NCBI GenBank assembly: GCA_963766295.1
Contig: CAVXYW010000002.1
Coordinates: 744,001-808,000, forward strand
DNA from: JBBDRJ01 sp963766295
GTDB lineage: Bacteria; Actinomycetota; JAICYB01
Direction of reading: 5' to 3'
DNA length: 64,000 nt
Below, one piece after another: positions 32,943-40,650 of the stretch. The first letter of the stretch is position 1, and each line of letters begins with the position of its first letter. The notes under the pieces are model-generated. The model had not been told where the DNA came from and did no database searches. It worked only from the letters and a program-made list of their open reading frames with translations. Made by a program: the position numbers and the translations under genes.

Positions 32943-33738
32943 CACGGTCTCGATTTACAGGCACGTTGCCGCCTCCCGCATCCGTGCGCAGATGCAGTAC
33001 CGGCTCTCATTCGTCCTTCAGGTGATCGGTACCTTCTTCCTTTCCTTCCTGGATTTCATAGCCATCCTTGTGATCTTTCATCACCTGCCGCATCTGGCCG
33101 GGTGGTCGATCGGAGAGATCGCATTCCTTTACGGATCATCTGCGGTGACGTTCAAGCTTTCCGACATGTTCATGACGAACATGGATCGTCTTCCGGTGTT
33201 GATCCGTGGGGGATCCTTCGACCAGGTCCTTACCCGGCCGCTCGGAACGCTGGGCCAGGTCATGACCGGAGACATCGACATACGTCACCTCGGCTCGATC
33301 GGACAGGGTGCATTAGTTCTGGCACTCGGCTTAAGCCGAGTGCAGATCGACTGGAGTCTGCAAAAGATCCTGGTGTTCGCGTCGATGCTCGCCGGTGCCG
33401 TATTGATCTTTTGCTCGCTCTATGTCGCGACTAACGCGATCGCGTTCTGGACGATGGACGCGCGTGAGGTCGCTAACTCCTTTACTTATGGCGGCAACGC
33501 GATGACGCAATATCCGCTGCACATCTACGGGACGTGGATGCGAAGGATCTTCAGCTTCGTGATCCCGCTTGGGTTCGTGAACTATTTCCCTTCGCTCTAC
33601 CTGCTGGGGAAGGATGACCCGGCTCAAGCCCCGGTGGCGCTCCGGTTCTTATCGCCGGCCGTTGCGGTCGGAATGTGCGTTGTTGCCGGATCGATCTGGC
33701 GCACGGCCGTGCGGCGATACAGGAGCACGGGAAGTTGA
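32935..33738 (+). CDS. ABC-2 exporter permease (COG3694-like), second subunit
   Basis: A 267-residue membrane protein with about six helices (for example FFLSFLDFIAILVIFHHLPHL). The conserved GGSFDQVLTRPLGTLGQVM loop, just after the second helix, is characteristic of the partner permease in this exporter type. The GTG at 32935 overlaps the first permease. The ATPase starts inside its stop (TTGA). Likely forms a heterodimer with the first subunit. Confidence 0.82.
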   Translation: MASTVSIYRHVAASRIRAQMQYRLSFVLQVIGTFFLSFLDFIAILVIFHHLPHLAGWSIGEIAFLYGSSAVTFKLSDMFMTNMDRLPVLIRGGSFDQVLTRPLGTLGQVMTGDIDIRHLGSIGQGALVLALGLSRVQIDWSLQKILVFASMLAGAVLIFCSLYVATNAIAFWTMDAREVANSFTYGGNAMTQYPLHIYGTWMRRIFSFVIPLGFVNYFPSLYLLGKDDPAQAPVALRFLSPAVAVGMCVVAGSIWRTAVRRYRSTGS

Positions 33739-34718
33739 CGGCGTCGATCGAGCTGCGCGACGTGAGGAAGACGTTCAACGTCTATCGTCGGCGCGCAGAA
33801 GCGCATGGCCTTGGCCGTCTCCGCCGCGAACGCTCACAGGTTCATGCGGTGGACGGAGTGTCCGTCTCGGTCGAAGCGGGCGAGATGGTCGGGTATGTCG
33901 GACCGAACGGTGCCGGTAAGTCCACGACGATCAAGATGCTGACGGGGATCCTGGTGCCGTCATCCGGGTTCGTGCGCGTGCTTGATCTTGAGCCGACCCG
34001 GCAACGCGTCGATCTTGCCCGGCGGATCGGGGTTGTGTTCGGACAACGAACACAGCTGTGGTGGGATCTTCCGCTGCAGGACTCTTTCGACTTACTGCGG
34101 CACATCTACCGTGTCCCAGAGGACCGGTTCCGGAAGAATCTGGCCGATTTCGGCGAAGTTTTGGAGCTCGAGTCGTTCATAGCAACGCCGGTGAGGCAGC
34201 TCTCGCTCGGACAACGCATGCGCGGAGACTTGGCCGCCGCGTTGCTTCACGACCCTGAAGTCCTCTTCCTGGACGAACCGACGATAGGGCTCGACGTCGT
34301 GGCCAAGGCCCGCATACGTGAATTCCTGACGGATCTGAACCGTGAGCGCCGGACGACGATCGTGCTCACAACTCACGACATGGACGACATCGAGCAACTG
34401 TGCAAGCGAATGATGATCATCGACCACGGCCACGTGATCTACGACGGCGACCTGGAGACTGTGCGTGCGCGATTCGGAGACGAGAGCGTGCTGATCGTCG
34501 ACCTGGTCGAAGCCGGACCTCCCTTGGAGCTCGCGGGTGCTCGCGTGGAGAAGGTCGAGGGTCCGCGGCAATGGCTTCGGTTCCGGCGCAGCGAGGTAAC
34601 GGCCGCCGCTTTGATCGCAGCTGTGGCGGCGAAGGCCGAGATCCGAGACCTCGAACTGTCCGATCCGGACATCGAGGACGTCGTCCGACGGATCTACGTG
34701 CAGGGCATCGACCGGTGA
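33735..34718 (+). CDS. ABC-2 exporter ATPase (COG4586-like)
   Basis: A 327-residue ATPase. Walker A is GPNGAGKST, the signature is LSLGQRMRGDLAAALLHDPE, Walker B is VLFLDEPTIGLD, and the switch His is in LTTHDMDD. FGQRTQLWWDLPLQDSF is distinctive of the uncharacterised/viologen exporter branch. The start is TTG overlapping the permease stop; the next gene starts inside its own stop (GTGA). The whole operon is therefore tightly coupled. Substrate unknown. Confidence 0.88.
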   Translation: MTASIELRDVRKTFNVYRRRAEAHGLGRLRRERSQVHAVDGVSVSVEAGEMVGYVGPNGAGKSTTIKMLTGILVPSSGFVRVLDLEPTRQRVDLARRIGVVFGQRTQLWWDLPLQDSFDLLRHIYRVPEDRFRKNLADFGEVLELESFIATPVRQLSLGQRMRGDLAAALLHDPEVLFLDEPTIGLDVVAKARIREFLTDLNRERRTTIVLTTHDMDDIEQLCKRMMIIDHGHVIYDGDLETVRARFGDESVLIVDLVEAGPPLELAGARVEKVEGPRQWLRFRRSEVTAAALIAAVAAKAEIRDLELSDPDIEDVVRRIYVQGIDR

Positions 34719-36238
34719 AGCCGACCGACAGCTTCCTGGGACGCGTTGCGGCCGTCATGGGCAGCCCTGTCGTGTCTTGGCGAGCGGTCACCGGCGGCTA
34801 CTCGATCGCCGAGCGATGGTCGGTCGACCTCGAGGACGGACGGCGAATGTTCGCCAAGCTCGCGACATCGGATGACATCGCACGCCGCCTGCGCGACGAA
34901 CACCGCAATATGGCGGCGATCGACGCGGACTTCCGTTGCGAGATCCTCGCTTGGGACGAAGGCGATCGTCCTCTTCTGGTCGTCGAGGACCTGAGCCATG
35001 GTCGGTGGCCTCCGCCCTGGGAGCCGGGCGATGTAGAACGCGTTCTAGAAACGTTCGAACGAGTGGCGGAAACCCCGCCGCCTTCTCACGTCCCGACCAA
35101 CGAAATCTATCGGGAGATGTTCACCGGGTGGCAGCAGATGGCTGCGGATCCCAATGGATTCGTTTCGCTCGATATCGGCTCGGCCGACTGGCTGCAGAAG
35201 TGCGCGCCTGCGCTGATCGAAGCCGAGGGCAATGTCGTCCTCGAGGGCAACGACTTGGTGCACGGCGACGCGTGGAGCAGCAACATCTGTCTGCTCGACG
35301 ACCGAGTCGTCCTCGTCGACTGGAACTTCGCCTCCCACGGCAATCGCGAGTTCGATCGCGCTGCTTGGTTGCCGGCCCTGCGCCTGGAAGGCGGCCCAAT
35401 GCCCGAAGAAGTCGCGCCGAACCTCGATGCTTGGGCCGCTGCGCTATCCGGTTTCTTCGCGGCCAGTGCAATTCTGCCGCCGCCGGAAGGCGCGCCGACC
35501 GTTCGTGGATGGCAGAGGCGTCAGGCGCGCATCGCGATCCCTTGGGCTTGCAGGGAGCTCGGACTTCCTCAGCCGGACGTGTTGTACGCACGCGAGGAGA
35601 TCCCGAGTATCGATCGCGCGTTCGAAGCCGGCGAGATAAACGAGGACGAGTGGCATGCGCGCGTGGAGGAAGTGCTGATCGATGCCTACCTCGCGACGGA
35701 GGATCCGAGGGGCGGCTCTGGGAAGAGCGGAGACGAAACCGAGTGGAAGTGGGCCCGCGGGCTGATCCTCGATGTGTTTCCGAAGAAGGGAACATTCCTC
35801 GACGTCGGATGTGCCAACGGATACCTCATGGAGAGCGTTCATCGGTGGGGAGCCGAGCGCGGTCTCGATGTGGAGCCGTACGGATTGGATATCTCCTGGC
35901 GGATCGCGTCGCTCGCTCGTTTCCGATTGCCCCAATGGTCGGACAGGATCTTCGTGGGCAACGCCATCGATTGGGCGCCGCCGCAGCGGTTCGACGTGGT
36001 CCAGATCGGGATAGACGAGGTGCCGCCGCCGCGGCGGCGCGAGTTGATCGATCGAGTGTTGCGTGAGTTCGTTGTTCCCGGAGGAAAGCTGGTGTTTCGT
36101 GCCGGACGTGCAGGCCGCGACGAACCGCAGCATCAGCTCGAAGAACTCGGATTCAAAATGGACGGAGACATCGAGTCCGTTCACCCGAAGACCGGTGAGG
36201 TGCGTCGCACCGCTTGGATACAAGCGCCGGTAGTCTAG
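34715..36238 (+). CDS. Kinase (APH/choline-kinase-like)-methyltransferase fusion
   Basis: A 507-residue protein in two parts. Residues 1-300 carry a kinase fold of the aminoglycoside/choline-kinase type: GGYSIAERWSVDLEDG, MFAKLA, the catalytic loop HGDAWSSNICL near residue 183 and the metal motif VLVDWNFASHG near 202. From about residue 345 is a class I methyltransferase with FLDVGCANGYLMES near 361 and VVQIGIDEVPPP later. The GTG overlaps the ABC ATPase stop, so it is co-made with an exporter. A combined small-molecule phosphorylation and methylation step linked to export is possible, for example for resistance or a surface product. That is inference. Confidence 0.7.
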   Translation: MKPTDSFLGRVAAVMGSPVVSWRAVTGGYSIAERWSVDLEDGRRMFAKLATSDDIARRLRDEHRNMAAIDADFRCEILAWDEGDRPLLVVEDLSHGRWPPPWEPGDVERVLETFERVAETPPPSHVPTNEIYREMFTGWQQMAADPNGFVSLDIGSADWLQKCAPALIEAEGNVVLEGNDLVHGDAWSSNICLLDDRVVLVDWNFASHGNREFDRAAWLPALRLEGGPMPEEVAPNLDAWAAALSGFFAASAILPPPEGAPTVRGWQRRQARIAIPWACRELGLPQPDVLYAREEIPSIDRAFEAGEINEDEWHARVEEVLIDAYLATEDPRGGSGKSGDETEWKWARGLILDVFPKKGTFLDVGCANGYLMESVHRWGAERGLDVEPYGLDISWRIASLARFRLPQWSDRIFVGNAIDWAPPQRFDVVQIGIDEVPPPRRRELIDRVLREFVVPGGKLVFRAGRAGRDEPQHQLEELGFKMDGDIESVHPKTGEVRRTAWIQAPVV

Positions 36239-36244
36239 GCCCCC

Positions 36245-37135
36245 ATGCGCTTTCGCAAGTACCACGGTGCAGGTAACGACTTCGTGATGCTCACGGATCT
36301 CGGCGGGAGCCTCGGCACCCCGGGGTCGCTGCCGAGCGATCTCGTTGCTGCGCTGTGCAACAGACACACGGGGATCGGTGCCGACGGTGTGATCCGAGTT
36401 CTCAAACCCGATTCCTATCGGATGGACTACTACAACGCAGACGGAAGTGAAGCCGAGATGTGCGGTAACGGCATCCGATGCCTCGTGTTGCACGAACAAC
36501 ACGCAGGACGCCTAGACGAATCAGACCTGATCGTCCAGACCAAGGCGGGTCCGGTAACCGTGAAGCCGGCAGGCGTGTCCCGCTACACGGTCGACATGGG
36601 TGCGCCGAGACTGCAGAAGGAAGACGTTCCGATGAAGGGAACGGGTTCGTCCCTACGCGCCGAAGTGACGCTCGACGACGAACCCCTTATAGGCAGCGGC
36701 GTGTCTATGGGCAACCCGCACTTCGTCCTTTTCGCCGACGAAATCGGGCGCGCGTTGGACGATGATCTCGTTCACGGAATTGGCTCCCGTTTGGAGGTTC
36801 ATCCTGAGTTCCCGGCCAAGACGAACGTTGAGTTCGTCGAGATCGTGAATGCGACGCACGTCCGGATGCGTGTTTGGGAGCGGGGGATCGGCGAAACGCT
36901 GGCGTGCGGGTCGGGCATCTGTGCGACTGCGGTTGTCTGTGCATCTTTGGAACGCACGGGTCCACACCTTTGGGTCGAGATGCCGGGAGGCGAGCTCGAG
37001 GTCGAATGGGAGCCGGGCGGCCACGTCTGGCTAACCGGGCCGGCCGAGGCCGTCTTCGAGGGAGAGATAGATCGCGGATGGCTAGAGGCCCGTGGACTCA
37101 CGCAGCACACGGGACTCGTAGGCGAGGCGATCTGA
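36245..37135 (+). CDS. dapF: Diaminopimelate epimerase
   Basis: Converts LL- to meso-diaminopimelate for peptidoglycan and lysine. The 296-residue protein has KYHGAGNDFVML at the N-terminus, the first catalytic Cys in EMCGNGIRC, and the second in ETLACGSGICA, with GNPHFVLF between. The ATG at 36245 is 6 nt after the fusion gene. It precedes the DAP aminotransferase by 7 nt, a functional pair. Confidence 0.94.
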   Translation: MRFRKYHGAGNDFVMLTDLGGSLGTPGSLPSDLVAALCNRHTGIGADGVIRVLKPDSYRMDYYNADGSEAEMCGNGIRCLVLHEQHAGRLDESDLIVQTKAGPVTVKPAGVSRYTVDMGAPRLQKEDVPMKGTGSSLRAEVTLDDEPLIGSGVSMGNPHFVLFADEIGRALDDDLVHGIGSRLEVHPEFPAKTNVEFVEIVNATHVRMRVWERGIGETLACGSGICATAVVCASLERTGPHLWVEMPGGELEVEWEPGGHVWLTGPAEAVFEGEIDRGWLEARGLTQHTGLVGEAI

Positions 37136-37142
37136 TCCGCAC

Positions 37143-38309
37143 ATGACGACCTTTGAGCCTGCCGATCGGATCACCGGCCTGCCGCCTTACCTCTTCGCCG
37201 AGCTCGATCGCCGCATTGCGGCCAAGCGTGCTGAGGGCGCCGACGTAATCTCCTTCGGTGTCGGCGATCCGGATTTTCCGACCCCTCCGCACGTCGTCGA
37301 CGCGATGCACAAAGCAATCGACGATCCGGAGACTCACCACTATCCCTCCTACGCGGGACTTCCCGAACTGCGCGAGGCAATAGCTGCGTGGATGGAGAAA
37401 CGGTTCGGTACGAAGCTCGATCCATCCACCGAGGTCCTGCCGACATGGGGCTCGAAAGAGGGCGTCGTGCACCTTCCCTGGGCACTGCTCGGTGAAGGAG
37501 ACATCGCGCTGTGGGCCGACCCCGGTTATCCGCCATACGACGTCGGCACGCGTTTGGCCAACGCAACACCGATTTCGCTTCCACTTCGCGCTGAGAACGG
37601 ATTCCTACCGGACTTCGATGAGATCACCGCCGAAGTCTCCGAACGGACGAAGCTCATGTGGCTCAACTATCCGGGCAACCCAACCGGAGCTACATGTGAG
37701 CTAGACGTTTTCGAGCGCGCTGTTGCGTTTGGGCAAGCAAACAACTCGGTCATCGCCCACGACGCGGCGTACTCGGAGATCACCTACGACTCCTACGTCG
37801 CGCCGAGCATCCTTCAAGCAGAAGGAGCGACGGATGTAGCAGTCGAGCTGCACTCATTCTCGAAGTCCTTCAACATGACCGGCTGGCGCATCGGGTGGAT
37901 CTGCGGTTCGGCTCCCGTGATCGAAGCGCTCGGACGCCTGAAGACCAACCTGGATTCCGGTGTGTTCACCGCCATCCAACGCGCTGCCATCGCCGGACTC
38001 GAAGGACCCACCGACTTCCTCGACGCCCAGCTGGCCGTGTTCGCCAAGCGACGCGACATCGCCGTCGACGGATTGAAGGACGCCGGCTTGGCCGCGTGGA
38101 CCCCCAAGGGTTCCTTCTACCTATGGGTCCCGGTTCCGGACGGTGAGACCTCCGCTTCCTTTGCTTCGAAGCTCCTCGATGAAGCGGCCGTCGTTGTTGC
38201 GCCTGGCAACGGATACGGCGAACATGGCGAGGGTTACGTCCGGTTCTCGCTGACGCTGGCGGACGACCGGCTCGAAAAAGGCATCGAAAGGATCCGGAAG
38301 ATCCTCTAA
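37143..38309 (+). CDS. dapL: LL-diaminopimelate aminotransferase-like PLP enzyme
   Basis: Fold-type I aminotransferase of 388 residues. VISFGVGDPDFPTPPHVV, THHYPSYAGLPELREAI, PTWGSKEGVVHLPWALL, LNYPGNPTGAT, the PLP Lys in HSFSKSFNMTGWR, and FYLWVPVP match the LL-DAP aminotransferase (DapL) subgroup. It would convert tetrahydrodipicolinate directly to LL-DAP, bypassing succinyl intermediates. Position just after dapF supports this. The close relative DapC (N-succinyl-DAP aminotransferase) is the main alternative. Confidence 0.82.
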   Translation: MTTFEPADRITGLPPYLFAELDRRIAAKRAEGADVISFGVGDPDFPTPPHVVDAMHKAIDDPETHHYPSYAGLPELREAIAAWMEKRFGTKLDPSTEVLPTWGSKEGVVHLPWALLGEGDIALWADPGYPPYDVGTRLANATPISLPLRAENGFLPDFDEITAEVSERTKLMWLNYPGNPTGATCELDVFERAVAFGQANNSVIAHDAAYSEITYDSYVAPSILQAEGATDVAVELHSFSKSFNMTGWRIGWICGSAPVIEALGRLKTNLDSGVFTAIQRAAIAGLEGPTDFLDAQLAVFAKRRDIAVDGLKDAGLAAWTPKGSFYLWVPVPDGETSASFASKLLDEAAVVVAPGNGYGEHGEGYVRFSLTLADDRLEKGIERIRKIL

Positions 38310-38313
38310 GGAA

Positions 38314-39261
38314 CTACGCCAGCGCGCGAATCGTGTGAAGCAGAGTGGCGGCAGGATCGTCGCCGAATCCAACCGGGTAGGCGATCACCGAATCCAGCCC
38401 GGCATCGGTGTAGGACTCGAGCGTCTTTCTCACCGTCGATGCATCACCGAACGCACACAACGCATCTACCAAAGTGTTGACCGCGGGTTCGTTGCCGGAT
38501 GTCATGGCGTCGATCTCCCGGCCGAGCCCAGCCGAGCGCGCGGAGTTCGCGTAGTTGGGAAGACTCAGGTAGGAGTGGGTCTGATCGCGCAAGGCTGCTC
38601 GGGCGATGTGCTCATCGGATGGGTTCTCGACAACGATCGTGCGCACGTAGGAGATGACGTGAACGCGCCTTCCCGCATCGGCGGCGGCTTCGCGGGCCAA
38701 GAGCGCAGCTTTCTCGATCCCTTCCGGAGGGAGCCAATTCAGGATCACGCCGTCCGCGACGTCACCGGCCAGACGCAGGGAAGCGGGCGAGAGTGCAGCA
38801 AGATAGATGGGAACGGCTGGAGGATTCGATCCGAGGTGGAGGCCGGCGAGTTTGAATTCTCCATCGTGTGACACGCGTTCTCCGCTGAGCACACGCCGCA
38901 AGACCTCAACCGTTTCGCGCATGCGCTTCCGGGGGCGTCGCCACTCTGCGCCGAACCAGGCCTGCGCCGCGAAGCTGTGGCCGGCTCCCAACCCGAGGAC
39001 GAACCGTCCTTCGCAGGCTTCTGCTGCTGTAGCAACCGACAAGCTGAGCGAAGCGACGTTGCGTGAATAGAGCGGGATCACCCCGGTGCCGATCGTGGCG
39101 CGCCGCGTCGATTGGCCGTACAACGCGGCCAGTGCGATCGCATCGCGCGAGCCCACCTCGGGGGTCCAGATGCTCGCGTAACCGGCGTCGTCGGCAGCGC
39201 GGGCGAGTGCGGTCAGGTCGCCGAGGGGAAGTCCCGTGTCTCGGAGCGCGACCCCGAACAT
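38314..39261 (-). CDS. LLM-class, probably F420-dependent oxidoreductase
   Basis: Luciferase-like TIM barrel of 315 residues. IWTPEVGSRDAIALAAL, RATIGTGVIPLYSRNVASL and FVLGLGAGHSFAAQAWFG are typical of F420-dependent LLM enzymes such as mycobacterial ones. The ATG at 39261 is used. It converges on dapL, with 4 nt between. Substrate unknown; FMN instead of F420 remains possible. Confidence 0.78.
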   Translation of the reverse strand: MFGVALRDTGLPLGDLTALARAADDAGYASIWTPEVGSRDAIALAALYGQSTRRATIGTGVIPLYSRNVASLSLSVATAAEACEGRFVLGLGAGHSFAAQAWFGAEWRRPRKRMRETVEVLRRVLSGERVSHDGEFKLAGLHLGSNPPAVPIYLAALSPASLRLAGDVADGVILNWLPPEGIEKAALLAREAAADAGRRVHVISYVRTIVVENPSDEHIARAALRDQTHSYLSLPNYANSARSAGLGREIDAMTSGNEPAVNTLVDALCAFGDASTVRKTLESYTDAGLDSVIAYPVGFGDDPAATLLHTIRALA

Positions 39262-39288
39262 TCACGGATGTTACGCGATACTTGACCG

Positions 39289-40650
39289 ATGCCACAGCAG
39301 CGCGACATCCCCACACTAAGCAGCGATGAAAGCCGTCCCGAGCGGGTCGTCGTTGTTGGTGTTCAGCTCGATGGTGGACGCGACGGCGACGTCGAAGTCA
39401 GCCTGGACGAGCTCTCCTCGCTCGTGTCCTCGGCCGGCGGAGAGGTGGTCGGACGCGTTGTACAGCGCCGTGCCAAGCCCGATGCAGCGACGTTCATCGG
39501 AAAGGGAAAGGTCGCAGAAGTCACGGAGGAATTGAAAGCGAGCCAAGCCGACACCGTCGTCTTCGACGAGGAACTCGCGCCGGCGCAACTGAGGAACCTG
39601 GAGGAAGCGATCTCCGGAAAGGTGATCGACCGGACGATCCTGATCCTCGACATCTTCGCGCAACGTGCGAGGTCGACCGAAGGTAAGAAGCAGGTCGAGC
39701 TTGCGCAGCTCACTTACGGACTGCCTCGTCTGCGCGGCTGGGGTCAAGCGTTGTCCCGTATCGGCGGCGCCACCGGCGGCGGCGGCCGGGGCGGAGGAGG
39801 CGGTCGAGCTCCGATCGGTACCCGCGGCCCCGGTGAGACCCAGCTCGAAGTAGACCGTCGCCGCATCGAGCGCCGCCTCAAGAAGCTGCGGGAGGAGCTC
39901 GAGATCCTCGGTAAGCGACGTGCGCGCTCACGCCGGCATCGCGAGGAGCGGATCCAATCGGTTTCGCTCGTCGGCTACACGAACGCCGGCAAGTCGACCC
40001 TTCTCAACCATCTGACCGATGCGGGCGTGCTGGTCGAGGACCGCTTGTTCTCCACCCTCGACCCGACCGCCCGTCGCCTGACTCTTCCCAATCGCAACCC
40101 GATAGTTGTCACCGATACCGTCGGATTCATCCGCAAGCTTCCGCACGGTCTGGTCGAGGCGTTCCAATCGACTCTCGAGCAAGTAGCGAGCGCCGACTTG
40201 CTCGTCCACGTCGTAGATGCATCACGCGCCGACCCGGATATCGACATCTCCGCTGTGGACGAAGTCCTCGAAGAGATCGGAGCAACAGAGGTCCCGCGTC
40301 TCATCGCACTCAACAAGCTCGATGCCCTAGAGGACGCCGAGGCCAGGAGGATCGTGAGTCGGTTCCCGGACGCCGTCGGCATCTCTGCCGTCACCGGAGA
40401 AGGTGTGGACGATCTTCTCGAACGCGTGGGAGTGGATCTTGAGAGGGCGGCCGTTGAGATAGAGGCACTGCTCCCTTACAGCGAGGGTGCACTTCTTGCG
40501 CGACTCCACGATGCCGGCCGAGTCTTGTCATCAGAGCACGAACCGAGCGGCGTTCGGGTGCGTGTGAAGGCGCGGCCGGTCGAGCTGAACTTGCTCGAGA
40601 CCTACGTGGTGCAAGCGGCAGCTACGCCAGGTGGTACGGCACAGAAGTAA
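39289..40650 (+). CDS. hflX: GTPase HflX
   Basis: Ribosome-splitting GTPase that rescues stalled ribosomes after stress. The 453-residue protein has the N-terminal domain (FIGKGKVAEV, VVFDEELAPAQLRNLE), a Gly-rich loop, GTRGPGETQLEVDRRRI, P-loop VGYTNAGKST, switch FSTLDPTARR, and NKLD. The Gly-rich stretch GGATGGGGRGGGGGRAPIG is longer than usual. Its 3' end overlaps the transporter gene by 29 nt. It is the normal neighbour of miaA/dapF in actinobacteria. Confidence 0.92.
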   Translation: MPQQRDIPTLSSDESRPERVVVVGVQLDGGRDGDVEVSLDELSSLVSSAGGEVVGRVVQRRAKPDAATFIGKGKVAEVTEELKASQADTVVFDEELAPAQLRNLEEAISGKVIDRTILILDIFAQRARSTEGKKQVELAQLTYGLPRLRGWGQALSRIGGATGGGGRGGGGGRAPIGTRGPGETQLEVDRRRIERRLKKLREELEILGKRRARSRRHREERIQSVSLVGYTNAGKSTLLNHLTDAGVLVEDRLFSTLDPTARRLTLPNRNPIVVTDTVGFIRKLPHGLVEAFQSTLEQVASADLLVHVVDASRADPDIDISAVDEVLEEIGATEVPRLIALNKLDALEDAEARRIVSRFPDAVGISAVTGEGVDDLLERVGVDLERAAVEIEALLPYSEGALLARLHDAGRVLSSEHEPSGVRVRVKARPVELNLLETYVVQAAATPGGTAQK

